From Falsibacillus pallidus (lineage in GTDB: Bacteria; Bacillota; Bacilli; Bacillales; DSM-25281): a stretch of 64,000 nucleotides of DNA. A program made the translations under genes and the position numbers. Shown here piece by piece: positions 1 to 10,345 of this stretch; position 1 is the stretch's first letter, and each line of letters starts with the position of its first letter. The notes beneath the pieces are model-generated. The model did not search any database and was not told where the DNA came from. It worked only from the letters and a program-made list of their open reading frames with translations. The stretch spans positions 1 through 64,000 of the forward strand of contig NZ_QQAY01000008.1 of assembly GCF_003350505.1 (NCBI RefSeq), given 5' to 3'.

Positions 1-107
1 AGCTTTCATTCAAGTCGTCTATATATGGAAAAATTTTGAATAGTCATAGGGTTTTCTTACTATCACTGGTTTACGTACCTATTTTTTCTTGTTAACTTGA
101 CGGCTAT

Positions 108-145
108 GGAACCTGTCCCCGCGTCCCACGCAGTCCCCATGTCCC
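108..145. repeat. C-rich tract with repeated GTCCC
   Basis: Just beyond the stop of the leftmost permease gene the plus strand carries four GTCCC words in under 40 bases (GGAACCTGTCCCC, then GCGTCCC, GCAGTCCCC, ATGTCCC). It contains no gene and no clear hairpin. Short GGGACAGG-like words scattered between genes are familiar from Bacillaceae, but its origin is not shown here. The remaining bases from 1 to 107 hold nothing recognisable. Confidence 0.3.
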
Positions 146-147
146 AG

Positions 148-1287
148 CTAGATGAGGATGTCTGATTTTTTTTCTTTGGTCCACATGATGGCTGTGGAGA
201 TGACGGTCAGTGCGATGACCAAAATGTAGCATACGGGCACAAGCCAGATGGGCAGCACCATTGCAAGGATGAGGCCGAGCATATACTTTAATCCAAAGAT
301 GAGCACGATCAAGGTAATGATTACCTGCAGCCCAATCAAGACGATGAAGCTGGGGGCCAAATTTGAGACGAGCATGGATATGGCTGCAATAACCAACCCT
401 AATAGATAAATGGCGATTATGGAAAGCAGGATGTATTGGAAGAAGGTCAGGTGATGCCAATACAAAGGTCCAACAAATGAATTTAATGGTACATCGAAAA
501 AGACCGACGGGTTGTTTGATGAATAGATTTTCATATAGACTGCCATCAAACCAGTCATGACAATCAGTGAAGAAATTACGCCAGCCGCGAATTTCTTTTT
601 GAATAGTTTCCTTCCGATTTTTGAAGGATATTGCAAATCTCTTATATGCTTGATTTTATCTTGAAGAAAGATAGGGGAAACGACCATAACCACACTAATC
701 AGAATCGCAATGGCGATATTTTTGATGATTGCTTCAAAATTCATCAGAGATTGTTCAGGATAAAGGCTGAACTGGCCCGATTTTTTCAATTCGTTTATCA
801 ATATTTTTCCGGATGAATCCGCCCGGCTTAATTCATTATCGAGGATTTCTGTTTGATGTTCGTGAAAGTCTAATAAACTTTCCCGTTCCTGAAGTTCCCA
901 GAACAAATTCAATCCTTCGTTAAAGAAAACTTTATCGTGGATTTTCATCTTCTCTTCATCATCCATATTAATGTTTTGAAAGTCTTTGTAGGAATGAATT
1001 CCAGCCGCTTTAAAATCTTCTCTGCCGCGAATGAGCCTGTCTGCCTTCGAAACCTCGTGAAGATATTTTTCCTTAAAATCCGCTCTTTCCGCTTCATTCA
1101 TTCCTGGTCCGTAATCTTTGACCATTTCCACCCCGATTCGATAGGAATCCAGAGCTGGTCTTCCATTGGGGAATTGTTTAATTTCAAAATCTATCAAAAA
1201 ATAGTAGAGAATCACATTGACAAAAATCATCGAAAGAAGAGTTTTCCAATTCAATATTTTTTTAATTTCCAATAATAAAATGTACAT
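148..1287 (-). CDS. ABC-2 type transporter permease, distal subunit
   Basis: A 379-residue membrane protein, last gene of the sigma factor/ABC operon. One hydrophobic segment lies near residues 15-35, followed by a long polar, charged stretch (about 40-185) that would be outside the cell, then five or six hydrophobic segments to the C terminus. This is the layout of ABC-2 exporter permeases of the bacitracin/lantibiotic type. AGGAGA sits seven bases before the ATG. It starts 12 bases after the preceding permease gene ends, and the two probably form a heterodimer driven by the ATPase at 2559-3443. The substrate cannot be told from sequence; peptide antibiotic export or sensing is a guess from context. 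Confidence 0.75.
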   Translation of the reverse strand: MYILLLEIKKILNWKTLLSMIFVNVILYYFLIDFEIKQFPNGRPALDSYRIGVEMVKDYGPGMNEAERADFKEKYLHEVSKADRLIRGREDFKAAGIHSYKDFQNINMDDEEKMKIHDKVFFNEGLNLFWELQERESLLDFHEHQTEILDNELSRADSSGKILINELKKSGQFSLYPEQSLMNFEAIIKNIAIAILISVVMVVSPIFLQDKIKHIRDLQYPSKIGRKLFKKKFAAGVISSLIVMTGLMAVYMKIYSSNNPSVFFDVPLNSFVGPLYWHHLTFFQYILLSIIAIYLLGLVIAAISMLVSNLAPSFIVLIGLQVIITLIVLIFGLKYMLGLILAMVLPIWLVPVCYILVIALTVISTAIMWTKEKKSDILI

Positions 1288-1299
1288 ATTTAATTCTCC

Positions 1300-2562
1300 T
1301 TATGAGATGTCCTGTTTCGAAAATGTCTTCAAGGCAGCATAGCAGCCGATTGCGTAGATGATTGTCCATGCTGCAAGGGTATCCACTTCGTAATATTTAA
1401 ACATCATCAATCCGCTGCTCGCCATCCACCATTGGTGAGGATTCAAGAAGAGTGTGGATAGATTATAGTTAGATATAATGAACAGGATAGAAGAACCAGG
1501 TATAAACCCGGCTAGGATAAATAGTGCAATGAAGATGACTGCAAAAAGGATAAAAGTGTAATAGCTGTTTTTTAGCACTACAGATAAGCTGAAGACAAAA
1601 AGCATGAACAATAGCATACAGATGTATGAAACCACTATGGCCAGAATCATGTACTCCAACAGGGAGAAATTCCACCAGGATAGATAAGGCAATTGAAATT
1701 CCCAATTAAGTCCGCTGTTTATGGAGCTGCTCCATAAATGGCTGTAGTCAAAAACGGTAAAATACGGCCCAAGGGTCGCTGCTAGAAGGATAAAGAAAAT
1801 AGTGGTGCTGGTGATGAAGGATGAAAAGAGCTTATCAGTCATTAGTTTTCTGCCCCGCTTTGAAGAAAATGCAACGAGCTGGGTTCTATTTTCAAATTCA
1901 AAATTACTGATCAGGGCTGTAGAAAGAACGATCAAGATCAAGGATTCTATCAAAATATGCAGGAAGATAGTTCGAAATAACAGGCTGTGCATGGCGAATG
2001 GCTTTCCTGCGAAAAACCAACTCTTGTATTCTTTCCTCTTTTTTAGTTGTTCAAAGCGATCCGCTAGTTTCGAGTATTCTTTTCTGAGCATTTCGGCAGC
2101 AGAACCGCTAAGATGATATCCAGCGATTTGCCCTTCGCCGATTTTTTGAATATTGATTGCTTCATATCTTTTATCAAATGATTCTGCCTGCTGCAGGTAC
2201 ATCTGCTTTATACTGAGATCATTGAAAGACCGCTGCAGTTCAGAAGTGTATGTATCCTGGTTTTCGTATGTTAATTGTCTAAAAAAATCATCAGTATCTT
2301 TAAAGGTTTTGCCTGTTTGTTTTTTGGTGATGGCGTTCAATTGGGAGAGCTCCATCTTCAGTTCTTCATTAAGTCTTGAGAGAGAGCCGTCCGTAATTTT
2401 CACCCCAAAATCCCCGGCGATTTTATTGATAATGGAAAGTTCCCTATTAAAGCTTGAAGAATCAAAGATAATAAACAAGTTCCAGGCGGTGAACAGCAGC
2501 AGTAATCCAATGATGATGGGGGAAGTGAGTGCCTTTTTGCTTTCTAAAAAAATGATTCTCAT
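1300..2562 (-). CDS. ABC-2 type transporter permease
   Basis: A 420-residue protein built like its downstream neighbour: an N-terminal membrane anchor (about residues 12-32), a long charged extracytoplasmic stretch (to about 195), then six hydrophobic segments. It has no nucleotide-binding motifs. Its ATG overlaps the stop of the ATPase gene by four bases (ATGA), so the two are translationally coupled. It most likely forms the channel with the other permease. The family is reasonably clear from topology and context, the transported molecule is not. Confidence 0.78.
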   Translation of the reverse strand: MRIIFLESKKALTSPIIIGLLLLFTAWNLFIIFDSSSFNRELSIINKIAGDFGVKITDGSLSRLNEELKMELSQLNAITKKQTGKTFKDTDDFFRQLTYENQDTYTSELQRSFNDLSIKQMYLQQAESFDKRYEAINIQKIGEGQIAGYHLSGSAAEMLRKEYSKLADRFEQLKKRKEYKSWFFAGKPFAMHSLLFRTIFLHILIESLILIVLSTALISNFEFENRTQLVAFSSKRGRKLMTDKLFSSFITSTTIFFILLAATLGPYFTVFDYSHLWSSSINSGLNWEFQLPYLSWWNFSLLEYMILAIVVSYICMLLFMLFVFSLSVVLKNSYYTFILFAVIFIALFILAGFIPGSSILFIISNYNLSTLFLNPHQWWMASSGLMMFKYYEVDTLAAWTIIYAIGCYAALKTFSKQDIS

Positions 2563-3443
2563 AATACGTACGAATCCCCGCTTAAATCATCCCGATATTC
2601 GTATAAGAATACATCCTCCAAATTTGGCGAGACCGGCATCCAATGCATTTGCTGCTCTCCCTTATGGACAAAGCGAACGCGTACATTCCCTAGCTCCTGC
2701 TTCTCTCCCAGAAGAGTATACTTCAGGCGAAATGCTTCCAGTTCTTGGTTTCCTATCACGGTTTCGTAGATGTTTCCATCCAGTGTTTTGCAGATGGATT
2801 GCGGAGGAGCGTTAAAAAGAATCTCCTGATGCTTAAGCATGATGACTTGATTGGCAATCGACTCAATATCCGACACGATGTGTGTGGAAATGATGATCAG
2901 GCGGTCCCTGGAAAGGGAGGTCAATAGCTGGCGGAAACGGGCTCGTTCCTTGGGATCCAGTCCGGCAGTAGGCTCGTCCAAAATCAGTATTTTCGGGTCA
3001 TTCAATAAGGCCTGTGCAATCCCAACCCGCTGAATCATCCCTCCGGAAAATTTCCTCATTTTTTTATTAGCGACATCAGATAGGGCCACTTTCTCCAGGA
3101 GATCAGTGATTAGCCCAGCAGCTGTTTTTTTATCAATTCCTTTTAAGGCAGAGAGATACATTAAATATTGCTTAGGGGAGTAATGCTTATAGAACCCGAA
3201 GTTTTGCGGCAAGTACCCGAGAATGTCACGATAAGATTCGTCGAGTTCATAGATATCACTTCCGTTATACAGGATTTCACCACTTGTAGGCGAAATCAAG
3301 GTGGCGAGCATTTTCATCAATGTGGTTTTTCCCGCCCCGTTGGGAGCAAGCAGACCATATATCCCGAAGCCAAATTCAAGATTGATTTCCCGCAAAGCGT
3401 TGAATGAACCATATCTTTTCCCTGTATCTTTTACAATCAGCAT
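2559..3443 (-). CDS. ABC transporter ATP-binding protein
   Basis: The 294-residue ATPase of the exporter. Walker A is LLAPNGAGKTT near residue 35, with Ala in place of the usual first Gly. The signature is FSGGMIQR, Walker B is ILILDEPTAGLD, and the H-loop is IISTHIVSDIE; after about residue 220 comes a C-terminal extension typical of the NatA/bacitracin-exporter group. The start is set at MLIVKD because AGGAAGGAGC lies just upstream and the ATG follows the preceding stop by one base; an earlier in-frame ATG lacks a ribosome site. It energises the two permeases encoded downstream. Confidence 0.9.
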   Translation of the reverse strand: MLIVKDTGKRYGSFNALREINLEFGFGIYGLLAPNGAGKTTLMKMLATLISPTSGEILYNGSDIYELDESYRDILGYLPQNFGFYKHYSPKQYLMYLSALKGIDKKTAAGLITDLLEKVALSDVANKKMRKFSGGMIQRVGIAQALLNDPKILILDEPTAGLDPKERARFRQLLTSLSRDRLIIISTHIVSDIESIANQVIMLKHQEILFNAPPQSICKTLDGNIYETVIGNQELEAFRLKYTLLGEKQELGNVRVRFVHKGEQQMHWMPVSPNLEDVFLYEYRDDLSGDSYVL

Positions 3444-3444
3444 A

Positions 3445-4191
3445 TTATAAAGCTCCTTCCTGAACATTCATTCGAATCAGTTTGCTAAGGTAATACAAAT
3501 AAATGATCACACTGCCAATAAGTACAATTCCGTAGAGGATCGCCGGTAAAGACATCAAGAAATGATTGTACCCATTGGCGTTGATGAGCCGAAGACCGAT
3601 ATTGGCTAAAATCCAGCCCATGCCGATAAGGTTTGCTGTCAAACCTGACCGTTTTTTGGTATAGACGAATAGAAAGACAATCGCAAAAATAAACAAGGAG
3701 GTTGTTGAAATCATAAACAATGTAAAAAATTCAAGGGAGCTGTCTTTCCATACAACCGGGAGAAAACTGATGGTATTGCCTGCTATCGATAATATGCTGA
3801 AGTGCAGCATGCGAAAAGCAGAAATCTGATAAAGATTGTATTTTGCTGTCATTTCCACTTCGAATGTGGCATTCTGCTTCTTCATATAAAGCTCATAAAG
3901 AGAGAGGGACATGAACAGAAGAGGCGAGATTAAAAAAACCGCTCCATAGATGTCTGGCGCATCCGAAATGGTATTCAGGAAAAAAATGACGGCAATCAGT
4001 GTTGAAATCGTCAAAAGCATCCCATCGCGGGTATTGGTGAAAAGATACTTGAACCCCAGCACCTTTCCGATACGAAGCATGTAAGGGAAAAAAGGCTCCT
4101 TCTGTTTCAATCCCAAACGGGTAATGGAGCGGACTTCATTTTTTACTGTTTCATCATCTGGCATGGGGATATGGAATTTTTGTCTACGCAT
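3445..4191 (-). CDS. Membrane protein, possible anti-sigma factor
   Basis: A 248-residue protein with a charged N-terminal cytoplasmic region of about 60 residues and then six hydrophobic segments. No enzyme motif is visible. It lies between the ECF sigma gene, which it overlaps by eight bases, and the ABC genes. That is where ECF operons such as the B. subtilis sigY operon keep a membrane anti-sigma factor, so the role is inferred from position. The ATG at 4191 is preferred because GGAGGTG lies seven bases upstream; two further upstream ATGs are badly spaced or lack a site. It could instead be a third transporter subunit. Confidence 0.65.
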   Translation of the reverse strand: MRRQKFHIPMPDDETVKNEVRSITRLGLKQKEPFFPYMLRIGKVLGFKYLFTNTRDGMLLTISTLIAVIFFLNTISDAPDIYGAVFLISPLLFMSLSLYELYMKKQNATFEVEMTAKYNLYQISAFRMLHFSILSIAGNTISFLPVVWKDSSLEFFTLFMISTTSLFIFAIVFLFVYTKKRSGLTANLIGMGWILANIGLRLINANGYNHFLMSLPAILYGIVLIGSVIIYLYYLSKLIRMNVQEGAL

Positions 4192-4741
4192 CAACATGCA
4201 CCTCCATTTCTTTTTGAATGTATCTAATTCCGGCATAGTATCGTGTTTTTACGGTGGAAAGCGGGGTCTCCAGCAGTTCTGCGATTTCAGGGAGTGTATA
4301 TTCCCCGAAAAGCTTCAAGCGGACAATCTGCTGCCATTTCATATCCATCCTGCCGACGATGGAGGCAACCATTTCAACACCCTCTTTGAAATCAAGCCGG
4401 AATGTGAAATCTTCATAGTTTTCATAATCATGTTCTTCAAGTGATTCAGTCATTTTCTGATAATGATAGTTTTTGGATCGAAAATAATCTACGAGCCGGT
4501 TGGAGGCAACTTTATAAAGCCATGTCCGAAAAGAGGCTTTGTTGGAGTCGAAATGTTTCATGGACTGCAGCACACTAATAAAGATTTCCTGGGTTAAATC
4601 CAAGGAAAGTTCCGAGTCGATTGTTTGTTTAAATACGAAGCTGTAGATTTCACGATAATAATATGAAATCAGCTTATTGGCCGCATCCTGGCTCCCATGT
4701 TTCTTGATTTTCTTTATCCATCGTTCTTCTTTGATCATCAT
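4184..4741 (-). CDS. ECF-type RNA polymerase sigma factor
   Basis: A 185-residue sigma-70 family protein with only regions 2 and 4. Region 2 runs from about residue 25 to 90 and includes DLTQEIF and FRTWLYKVASNRLVDYFR. Region 4 (about 125-178) contains YTLPEIAELLETPLSTVKTR, the helix-turn-helix that reads the -35 element. It is the first gene of a five-gene operon, and a good ECF-type promoter lies directly upstream, so it probably drives its own operon when released by its membrane partner. The inducing signal is unknown; envelope stress from peptide antibiotics would fit the exporter it controls. Confidence 0.9.
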   Translation of the reverse strand: MMIKEERWIKKIKKHGSQDAANKLISYYYREIYSFVFKQTIDSELSLDLTQEIFISVLQSMKHFDSNKASFRTWLYKVASNRLVDYFRSKNYHYQKMTESLEEHDYENYEDFTFRLDFKEGVEMVASIVGRMDMKWQQIVRLKLFGEYTLPEIAELLETPLSTVKTRYYAGIRYIQKEMEVHVDA

Positions 4742-4761
4742 CTCACTGCCTTCTATCTATA

Positions 4762-4789
4762 TATTCGTAAGCAGATGGAAAAAAGTTTT
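4762..4789 (-). promoter_or_regulatory. Candidate ECF promoter (autoregulation)
   Basis: On the minus strand AAAAC (4785-4789) is followed 17 bases later by CGAATA (4762-4767), about 20 bases before the sigma factor start. An AAC-type -35 and a CG-type -10 at 16-17 bases is the usual form of Bacillus ECF promoters. That it is read by the adjacent sigma factor is inferred. Confidence 0.55.
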
Positions 4790-4915
4790 AAAAAAATAAC
4801 ATATTTTCAATTATCCTCTAAAAAACATTTCAAACAAGAGGGGTGTGGGACGCTGTGTCCCAAAAAACTTCTCCCTAAAAGAAGCTTCAGACTTTTAAAG
4901 ATTCTTCCCGTCCAC

Positions 4916-4951
4916 TATAATAAGAGTTGATAATAATTATCGAAATTATCA
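4916..4951 (+). promoter_or_regulatory. katG -10 box and Fur/PerR-type operator
   Basis: TATAAT at 4916-4921 is followed by a 7-1-7 inverted repeat, TGATAAT-A-ATTATCG (4928-4942), which would cover the transcription start; a third half-site ATTATCA lies at 4945-4951. The repeat matches the Bacillus Fur consensus (TGATAATNATTATCA) at 13 of 14 positions and the PerR consensus (TTATAATNATTATAA) at 12. The -35 is weak (TTTTAA, 17 bases upstream). Confidence 0.7.
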
Positions 4952-4988
4952 CACTATTTAATTTGTAAGAGATTGATTGCTTAAATAG

Positions 4989-7217
<2,229 letters not shown>

Positions 7218-7233
7218 CGGTCAAATTGATTCG

Positions 7234-7265
7234 AGCCTGCTCCCAGCCGGGATGCAGGCTTTTTA
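7234..7265 (+). terminator. katG terminator
   Basis: The stem AGCCTGC/GCAGGCT (7234-7240 with 7254-7260) is followed by five T, 16 bases after the katG stop. Confidence 0.85.
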
Positions 7266-7282
7266 AATGAAAGGATATAAAT

Positions 7283-7822
7283 ATGTACGTGAAAATTAGA
7301 AGACCCGCCAAAGAGGATGAAAAAGAACTCCATGTATTTTTTCAACTCGTGATAAGCGACACTTTTTCCAAAGAGGGAATCGGGCATATGATGGAGGATA
7401 TCCAAGAAGAGATACATACAAAGAAGCAATACCTCGACAAGGATTTTGAAAGCAAAGGGCTGAACCGCTATTTCTTAATTGCGGAGGTAGAAGATAAAAT
7501 AGTTGGTTCGATAGAATATGGCCCTCCCAGCGAATTGATTCTTCTCCACACAAACAATGAGTTTCAATCTATTGTGGAAGTAGGGACAGTATTTGTTCAT
7601 CCAGATTTTCAGCGAAAAGGGATTGGAAATAGGCTATTGAATGAAATTTATACTGTTTTAGCTGGTAAAGGAATGTCGGCATTCTGTCTCGACAGCGGGT
7701 ATGCCAGGGCGCAAAAAGTCTGGAAAAGGAAATTTGGAGAACCCGATTACTTATTGAAAGATTTTTGGGGAAAAGGACTCCACCATATGATCTGGCGGAT
7801 CACCCTCAGCACTTTGAGGTAA
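7283..7822 (+). CDS. GNAT family N-acetyltransferase
   Basis: A 179-residue acetyltransferase of the GNAT fold. The acetyl-CoA binding motif A is VHPDFQRKGIGNRLL at about residues 111-125, preceded by the strand VEVGTVF. The N-terminal half supplies the acceptor-binding helices and gives no hint of substrate. AAAGG lies about seven bases before the ATG. It follows the katG terminator, so it is probably transcribed separately, though no clear promoter was found in the 17-base gap and read-through is possible. The next gene starts 64 bases later. Confidence 0.85.
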   Translation: MYVKIRRPAKEDEKELHVFFQLVISDTFSKEGIGHMMEDIQEEIHTKKQYLDKDFESKGLNRYFLIAEVEDKIVGSIEYGPPSELILLHTNNEFQSIVEVGTVFVHPDFQRKGIGNRLLNEIYTVLAGKGMSAFCLDSGYARAQKVWKRKFGEPDYLLKDFWGKGLHHMIWRITLSTLR

Positions 7823-7886
7823 AAAAGAGGATTCTTGCCAAAATCCTAGAAACTACTAGTAGAAAAGGGTGAGGGGGAATGGAATC

Positions 7887-8594
7887 ATGACGCTTCAAGA
7901 AGTAATGGAAAAGTTAGAGGCAATGGGATCGGAACAGACCAAGAAAACCTTTATGCGCCACGGGGCAGCTGAGCCTCTTTTTGGCGTGAAAATTGGCGAT
8001 ATGAAAAAGCTTGTGAAATCAGTAAAAAAAGATCAGGAACTGGTGCAGGATTTATACAATACAGGCAATTCCGATGCCATGTACTTAGCTGGATTATCGG
8101 TGAATCCTTCTCAACTGACAAAAGAACAGCTGCAGGAGTGGGTGCAGAAAGCCTATTGGCACATGATTGCGGAATATACTGTGGCAGGTGCTGCGGCTGA
8201 AAGTCCATTTGCCATGGAATTGGCGATGGAATGGATAGATTCAGAAGAAGAAATGATCGCTGCGTGCGGCTGGAGCACCTATGCGAATTATGTGACTATC
8301 ACCCCTGATGACGAGTTGGATTTTGAAGAAATCCGAAGTCTGCTTGTACGAATCAAAAACACCATCCATGAAGAGAAAAATCGTGCCCGCTATGCGATGA
8401 ACTGTTTTCTGATTTGTGTAGGGGGCTCGGTCCTGCCGTTGACGGAAGAAGTGATCGAAGTCGCTCGCCATATTGGCAAGGTAAACGTTGATGTTGGGAA
8501 CACAGCCTGTAAAGTCCCGCTGGCTGTTGACTACATCAAAAAAATCGAGCAGAGAGGAAAGCTCGGTGCCAAGAAGAAAACGTGCATCTGCTGA
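7887..8594 (+). CDS. AlkD-like DNA alkylation repair protein
   Basis: A 235-residue, almost wholly helical protein of the DNA alkylation repair (AlkD/HEAT-like) family, with the family pattern FFGVK-like (PLFGVKIGDMKKLVK) near residue 35 and the conserved EYTVAGAAAE and ACGWSTYANYV stretches. AlkD excises positively charged alkylated bases; members of this shorter subgroup are less well studied, so glycosylase activity is inferred. The start is placed at the ATG at 7887 because GAGGGGG lies nine bases upstream; a GTG 18 bases earlier lacks a site. A strong terminator follows. Confidence 0.8.
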   Translation: MTLQEVMEKLEAMGSEQTKKTFMRHGAAEPLFGVKIGDMKKLVKSVKKDQELVQDLYNTGNSDAMYLAGLSVNPSQLTKEQLQEWVQKAYWHMIAEYTVAGAAAESPFAMELAMEWIDSEEEMIAACGWSTYANYVTITPDDELDFEEIRSLLVRIKNTIHEEKNRARYAMNCFLICVGGSVLPLTEEVIEVARHIGKVNVDVGNTACKVPLAVDYIKKIEQRGKLGAKKKTCIC

Positions 8595-8602
8595 ACGAAC
8601 GC

Positions 8603-8636
8603 AAAAAAGGGAAAGCACAATGCTTTCCCTTTTTTA
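8603..8636 (+). terminator. Terminator after the AlkD-like gene
   Basis: AAAAAAGGGAAAGCA (8603-8617) pairs with TGCTTTCCCTTTTTT (8621-8635) around a three-base loop, with the T-run at the 3' side. Confidence 0.9.
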
Positions 8637-8640
8637 CTAA

Positions 8641-8808
8641 GGCAGTTTTCGTAAACATTGTTGTTAAAATCTAACTGCCGATTTTAACACGAAATTAGCT
8701 GTTTTCAGCGTTGAAAGGTAGTATCCAGGCTCTTTTCTAGCTAAATAGGTTATTTTGATTGCATAACCTGCTTTAATTGTTAAATAACAAATTTTGAGTA
8801 AAGAGCCT
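8641..8808. repeat. Structured intergenic element of nested inverted repeats
   Basis: Between the convergent AlkD-like and guaC genes lie five nested or adjacent inverted repeats: GGCAGTT/AACTGCC (8641, 8673); GTTAAAATC/GATTTTAAC (8663, 8680); and an outer AGGCTCTTT/AAAGAGCCT (8727, 8800) enclosing AGGTTAT/ATAACCT (8747, 8763) and TTGTTA/TAACAA (8777, 8785). The outer pair with two inner hairpins would form a three-way junction. It begins four bases after the guaC stop when read on the minus strand, so it could be the end of the guaC mRNA, a free RNA, or a dispersed repeat. I recall similar stretches in other Bacillus genomes but cannot verify it. Confidence 0.6.
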
Positions 8809-8811
8809 TCA

Positions 8812-9795
8812 TTAATAAACTTTATCCCCATTAAAAATGGAATTCTTAACTACTACATAATCCACCGTACGGATGGCTTCCAATTTTGTACCGCCTGCAT
8901 AAGAAATGGATGATTGAAGATCCTGCTCCATTTCAATCAGTGTATCCTCAAGTGCACCTTTGTGCTCAACGTACAATTTCTTTCCTTCGACGTTCTTTCG
9001 TTCGCCTTTTTGGAATTCCGATGCAGATCCGAAGTATTCCTTATGAAGCTTCCCGTCTTTTTCAATTGTTGTCCCAGGAGATTCCTCGTGTCCTGCAAAT
9101 AGGGATCCGATCATGACCATAGAGGCGCCGAATCGAACGGATTTAGCGATATCGCCATGTGTACGGATGCCGCCGTCTGCAATAATCGGCTTCGTTGCTG
9201 CCTTTGCACACCAGCGTAAAGCCGCAAGCTGCCAGCCGCCTGTACCGAATCCTGTCTTGATTTTCGTAATGCAGACTTTGCCTGGTCCGATGCCAACTTT
9301 AGTGGCGTCAGCCCCGGCATGCTCTAATTCCCTGACTGCTTCAGGCGTACCGACGTTTCCGGCAATGACAAAGCTGTCCGGAAGATGCTTTTTAATATGT
9401 TTAATCATATTGATCACAGCGTTAGAGTGGCCGTGCGCGATATCGATGGTGATGTACTCGGGTACGAGATTTTCTTCAGCCAGTTGTTGAATGAAGCTGT
9501 ATTCTTCCTCTTTTACGCCGACACTGATGGATGCATACAATCCGCGATTTTTCATCTCAATCACAAAGTCTTTTCGCTTCTCAGGTTCAAATCGGTGCAT
9601 GATATAAAAGTAATTATTCTCAGCCATATAGACGGCAATCTTTTCATCAATGATGGTTTGCATATTGGCAGGCACTACCGGAAGCTTGAATTTCCTGCCG
9701 CCAAAAGTCACACTTGTATCACATTCAGAACGGCTGTTGACTACACACTTCGCCGGAATTAGCTGAATATCTTCATAATCGAAAACGTTTTCCAT
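8812..9795 (-). CDS. guaC: GMP reductase
   Basis: A 327-residue enzyme of the IMPDH/GMP reductase family that converts GMP to IMP with NADPH and release of ammonia, returning guanine nucleotides to the common purine pool. It has the (beta/alpha)8 barrel with the catalytic Cys loop [11 protein letters not shown] (about residues 172-182), the phosphate-binding [15 protein letters not shown], and the late flap region [10 protein letters not shown]. It lacks the CBS insert of IMP dehydrogenase, which separates the two. AGGAGTG precedes the ATG. It stands alone, with a strong promoter and two PurBoxes upstream. Confidence 0.95.
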   Translation of the reverse strand: MENVFDYEDIQLIPAKCVVNSRSECDTSVTFGGRKFKLPVVPANMQTIIDEKIAVYMAENNYFYIMHRFEPEKRKDFVIEMKNRGLYASISVGVKEEEYSFIQQLAEENLVPEYITIDIAHGHSNAVINMIKHIKKHLPDSFVIAGNVGTPEAVRELEHAGADATKVGIGPGKVCITKIKTGFGTGGWQLAALRWCAKAATKPIIADGGIRTHGDIAKSVRFGASMVMIGSLFAGHEESPGTTIEKDGKLHKEYFGSASEFQKGERKNVEGKKLYVEHKGALEDTLIEMEQDLQSSISYAGGTKLEAIRTVDYVVVKNSIFNGDKVY

Positions 9796-9810
9796 GAAAA
9801 AACACTCCTA

Positions 9811-9854
9811 AAATACGAATATTTTTTATAAGTTAATTAATAATGTTCGTCTAT
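9811..9854 (-). promoter_or_regulatory. Pair of PurBoxes (PurR site)
   Basis: Two 13-base boxes in inverted orientation resemble the PurR site AWWWCCGAACWWT: AAATACGAATATT on the plus strand (9811-9823) and ATAGACGAACATT on the minus strand (9842-9854), each matching 11 of 13 with the central CGAA kept, 18 bases apart. PurR sites in B. subtilis are inverted pairs about this far apart, and guaC belongs to the PurR regulon there. Confidence 0.65.
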
Positions 9855-9858
9855 TAGA

Positions 9859-9887
9859 AATATACACCATTACAAATTCCCTGTCAA
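9859..9887 (-). promoter_or_regulatory. guaC: guaC sigma-A promoter
   Basis: TTGACA (9882-9887, minus strand) and TATATT (9859-9864) are separated by exactly 17 bases. The predicted start point falls in the first PurBox. Confidence 0.8.
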
Positions 9888-9952
9888 AAAGAATTGACCG
9901 CATAATTCAAAAAGGGATACACAAACTAAACGTATGTTCGGGAGGTGCTGAC

Positions 9953-10273
9953 ATGGAAAATGAAAATAAAGATTTCGAGAATATTTATATCGAATACAAA
10001 CATCAAGCAGCAGAGCAAAGTCTAAATGAAGCCGTGGAGAACAAACAGCCGGGTGTGGAGGAGATTGTCGCCGTAAGGAAGAATCGAGATGATGACATCA
10101 TTGCCTTTAAGACCGATACTGGCCGTGAGCTGGATTACATCACTGCACTGGAAGAAGCTAAGGCAGGAAAGCTTGCGCATATTGATGTATTTCATAAGTA
10201 TGGCAGGGATATCATACGGAGCGAGCCGGACGGCATCAAGGAAAATAACCTGGATCACTTGCCGGAGTTTTAG
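9953..10273 (+). CDS. DUF3892 domain protein
   Basis: A 106-residue soluble acidic protein. Residues from about 34 to 100 match the DUF3892 pattern as I know it: EEIVAVRKNRDDDI, then a short strand-rich core ending in IRSEPDGIKENNLDHLPEF. Its function is unknown; small proteins of this family are common in spore formers. GGGAGGTG lies seven bases before the ATG. It diverges from guaC and converges with the large regulator gene, sharing a terminator with it. Confidence 0.75.
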   Translation: MENENKDFENIYIEYKHQAAEQSLNEAVENKQPGVEEIVAVRKNRDDDIIAFKTDTGRELDYITALEEAKAGKLAHIDVFHKYGRDIIRSEPDGIKENNLDHLPEF

Positions 10274-10313
10274 TGAGCATAAATAGTCGAGTACTAATGC
10301 TCGATTCTAAATG

Positions 10314-10345
10314 AAAAAACCTCCTATTCAGCAGGAGGTTTTTCT
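10314..10345. terminator. Bidirectional terminator
   Basis: AAAAAACCTCCT pairs with AGGAGGTTTTT across a seven-base loop, with A- and T-runs on the two sides, so it can serve both converging genes. It touches the stop codon of the regulator. Confidence 0.85.

Noticed and set aside
104-460. 118-codon minus-strand frame at the left edge
   Set aside because: It lies in another frame over the permease gene's 3' end and the C-rich tract; no ribosome site or recognisable protein.
2559-3443. Ala for Gly in the Walker A motif (LLAPNGAGKTT) as a sign of an inactive ATPase
   Set aside because: All catalytic residues (GKT, LDE, His of the H-loop) are present, and this change occurs in other exporters of the group as far as I recall.
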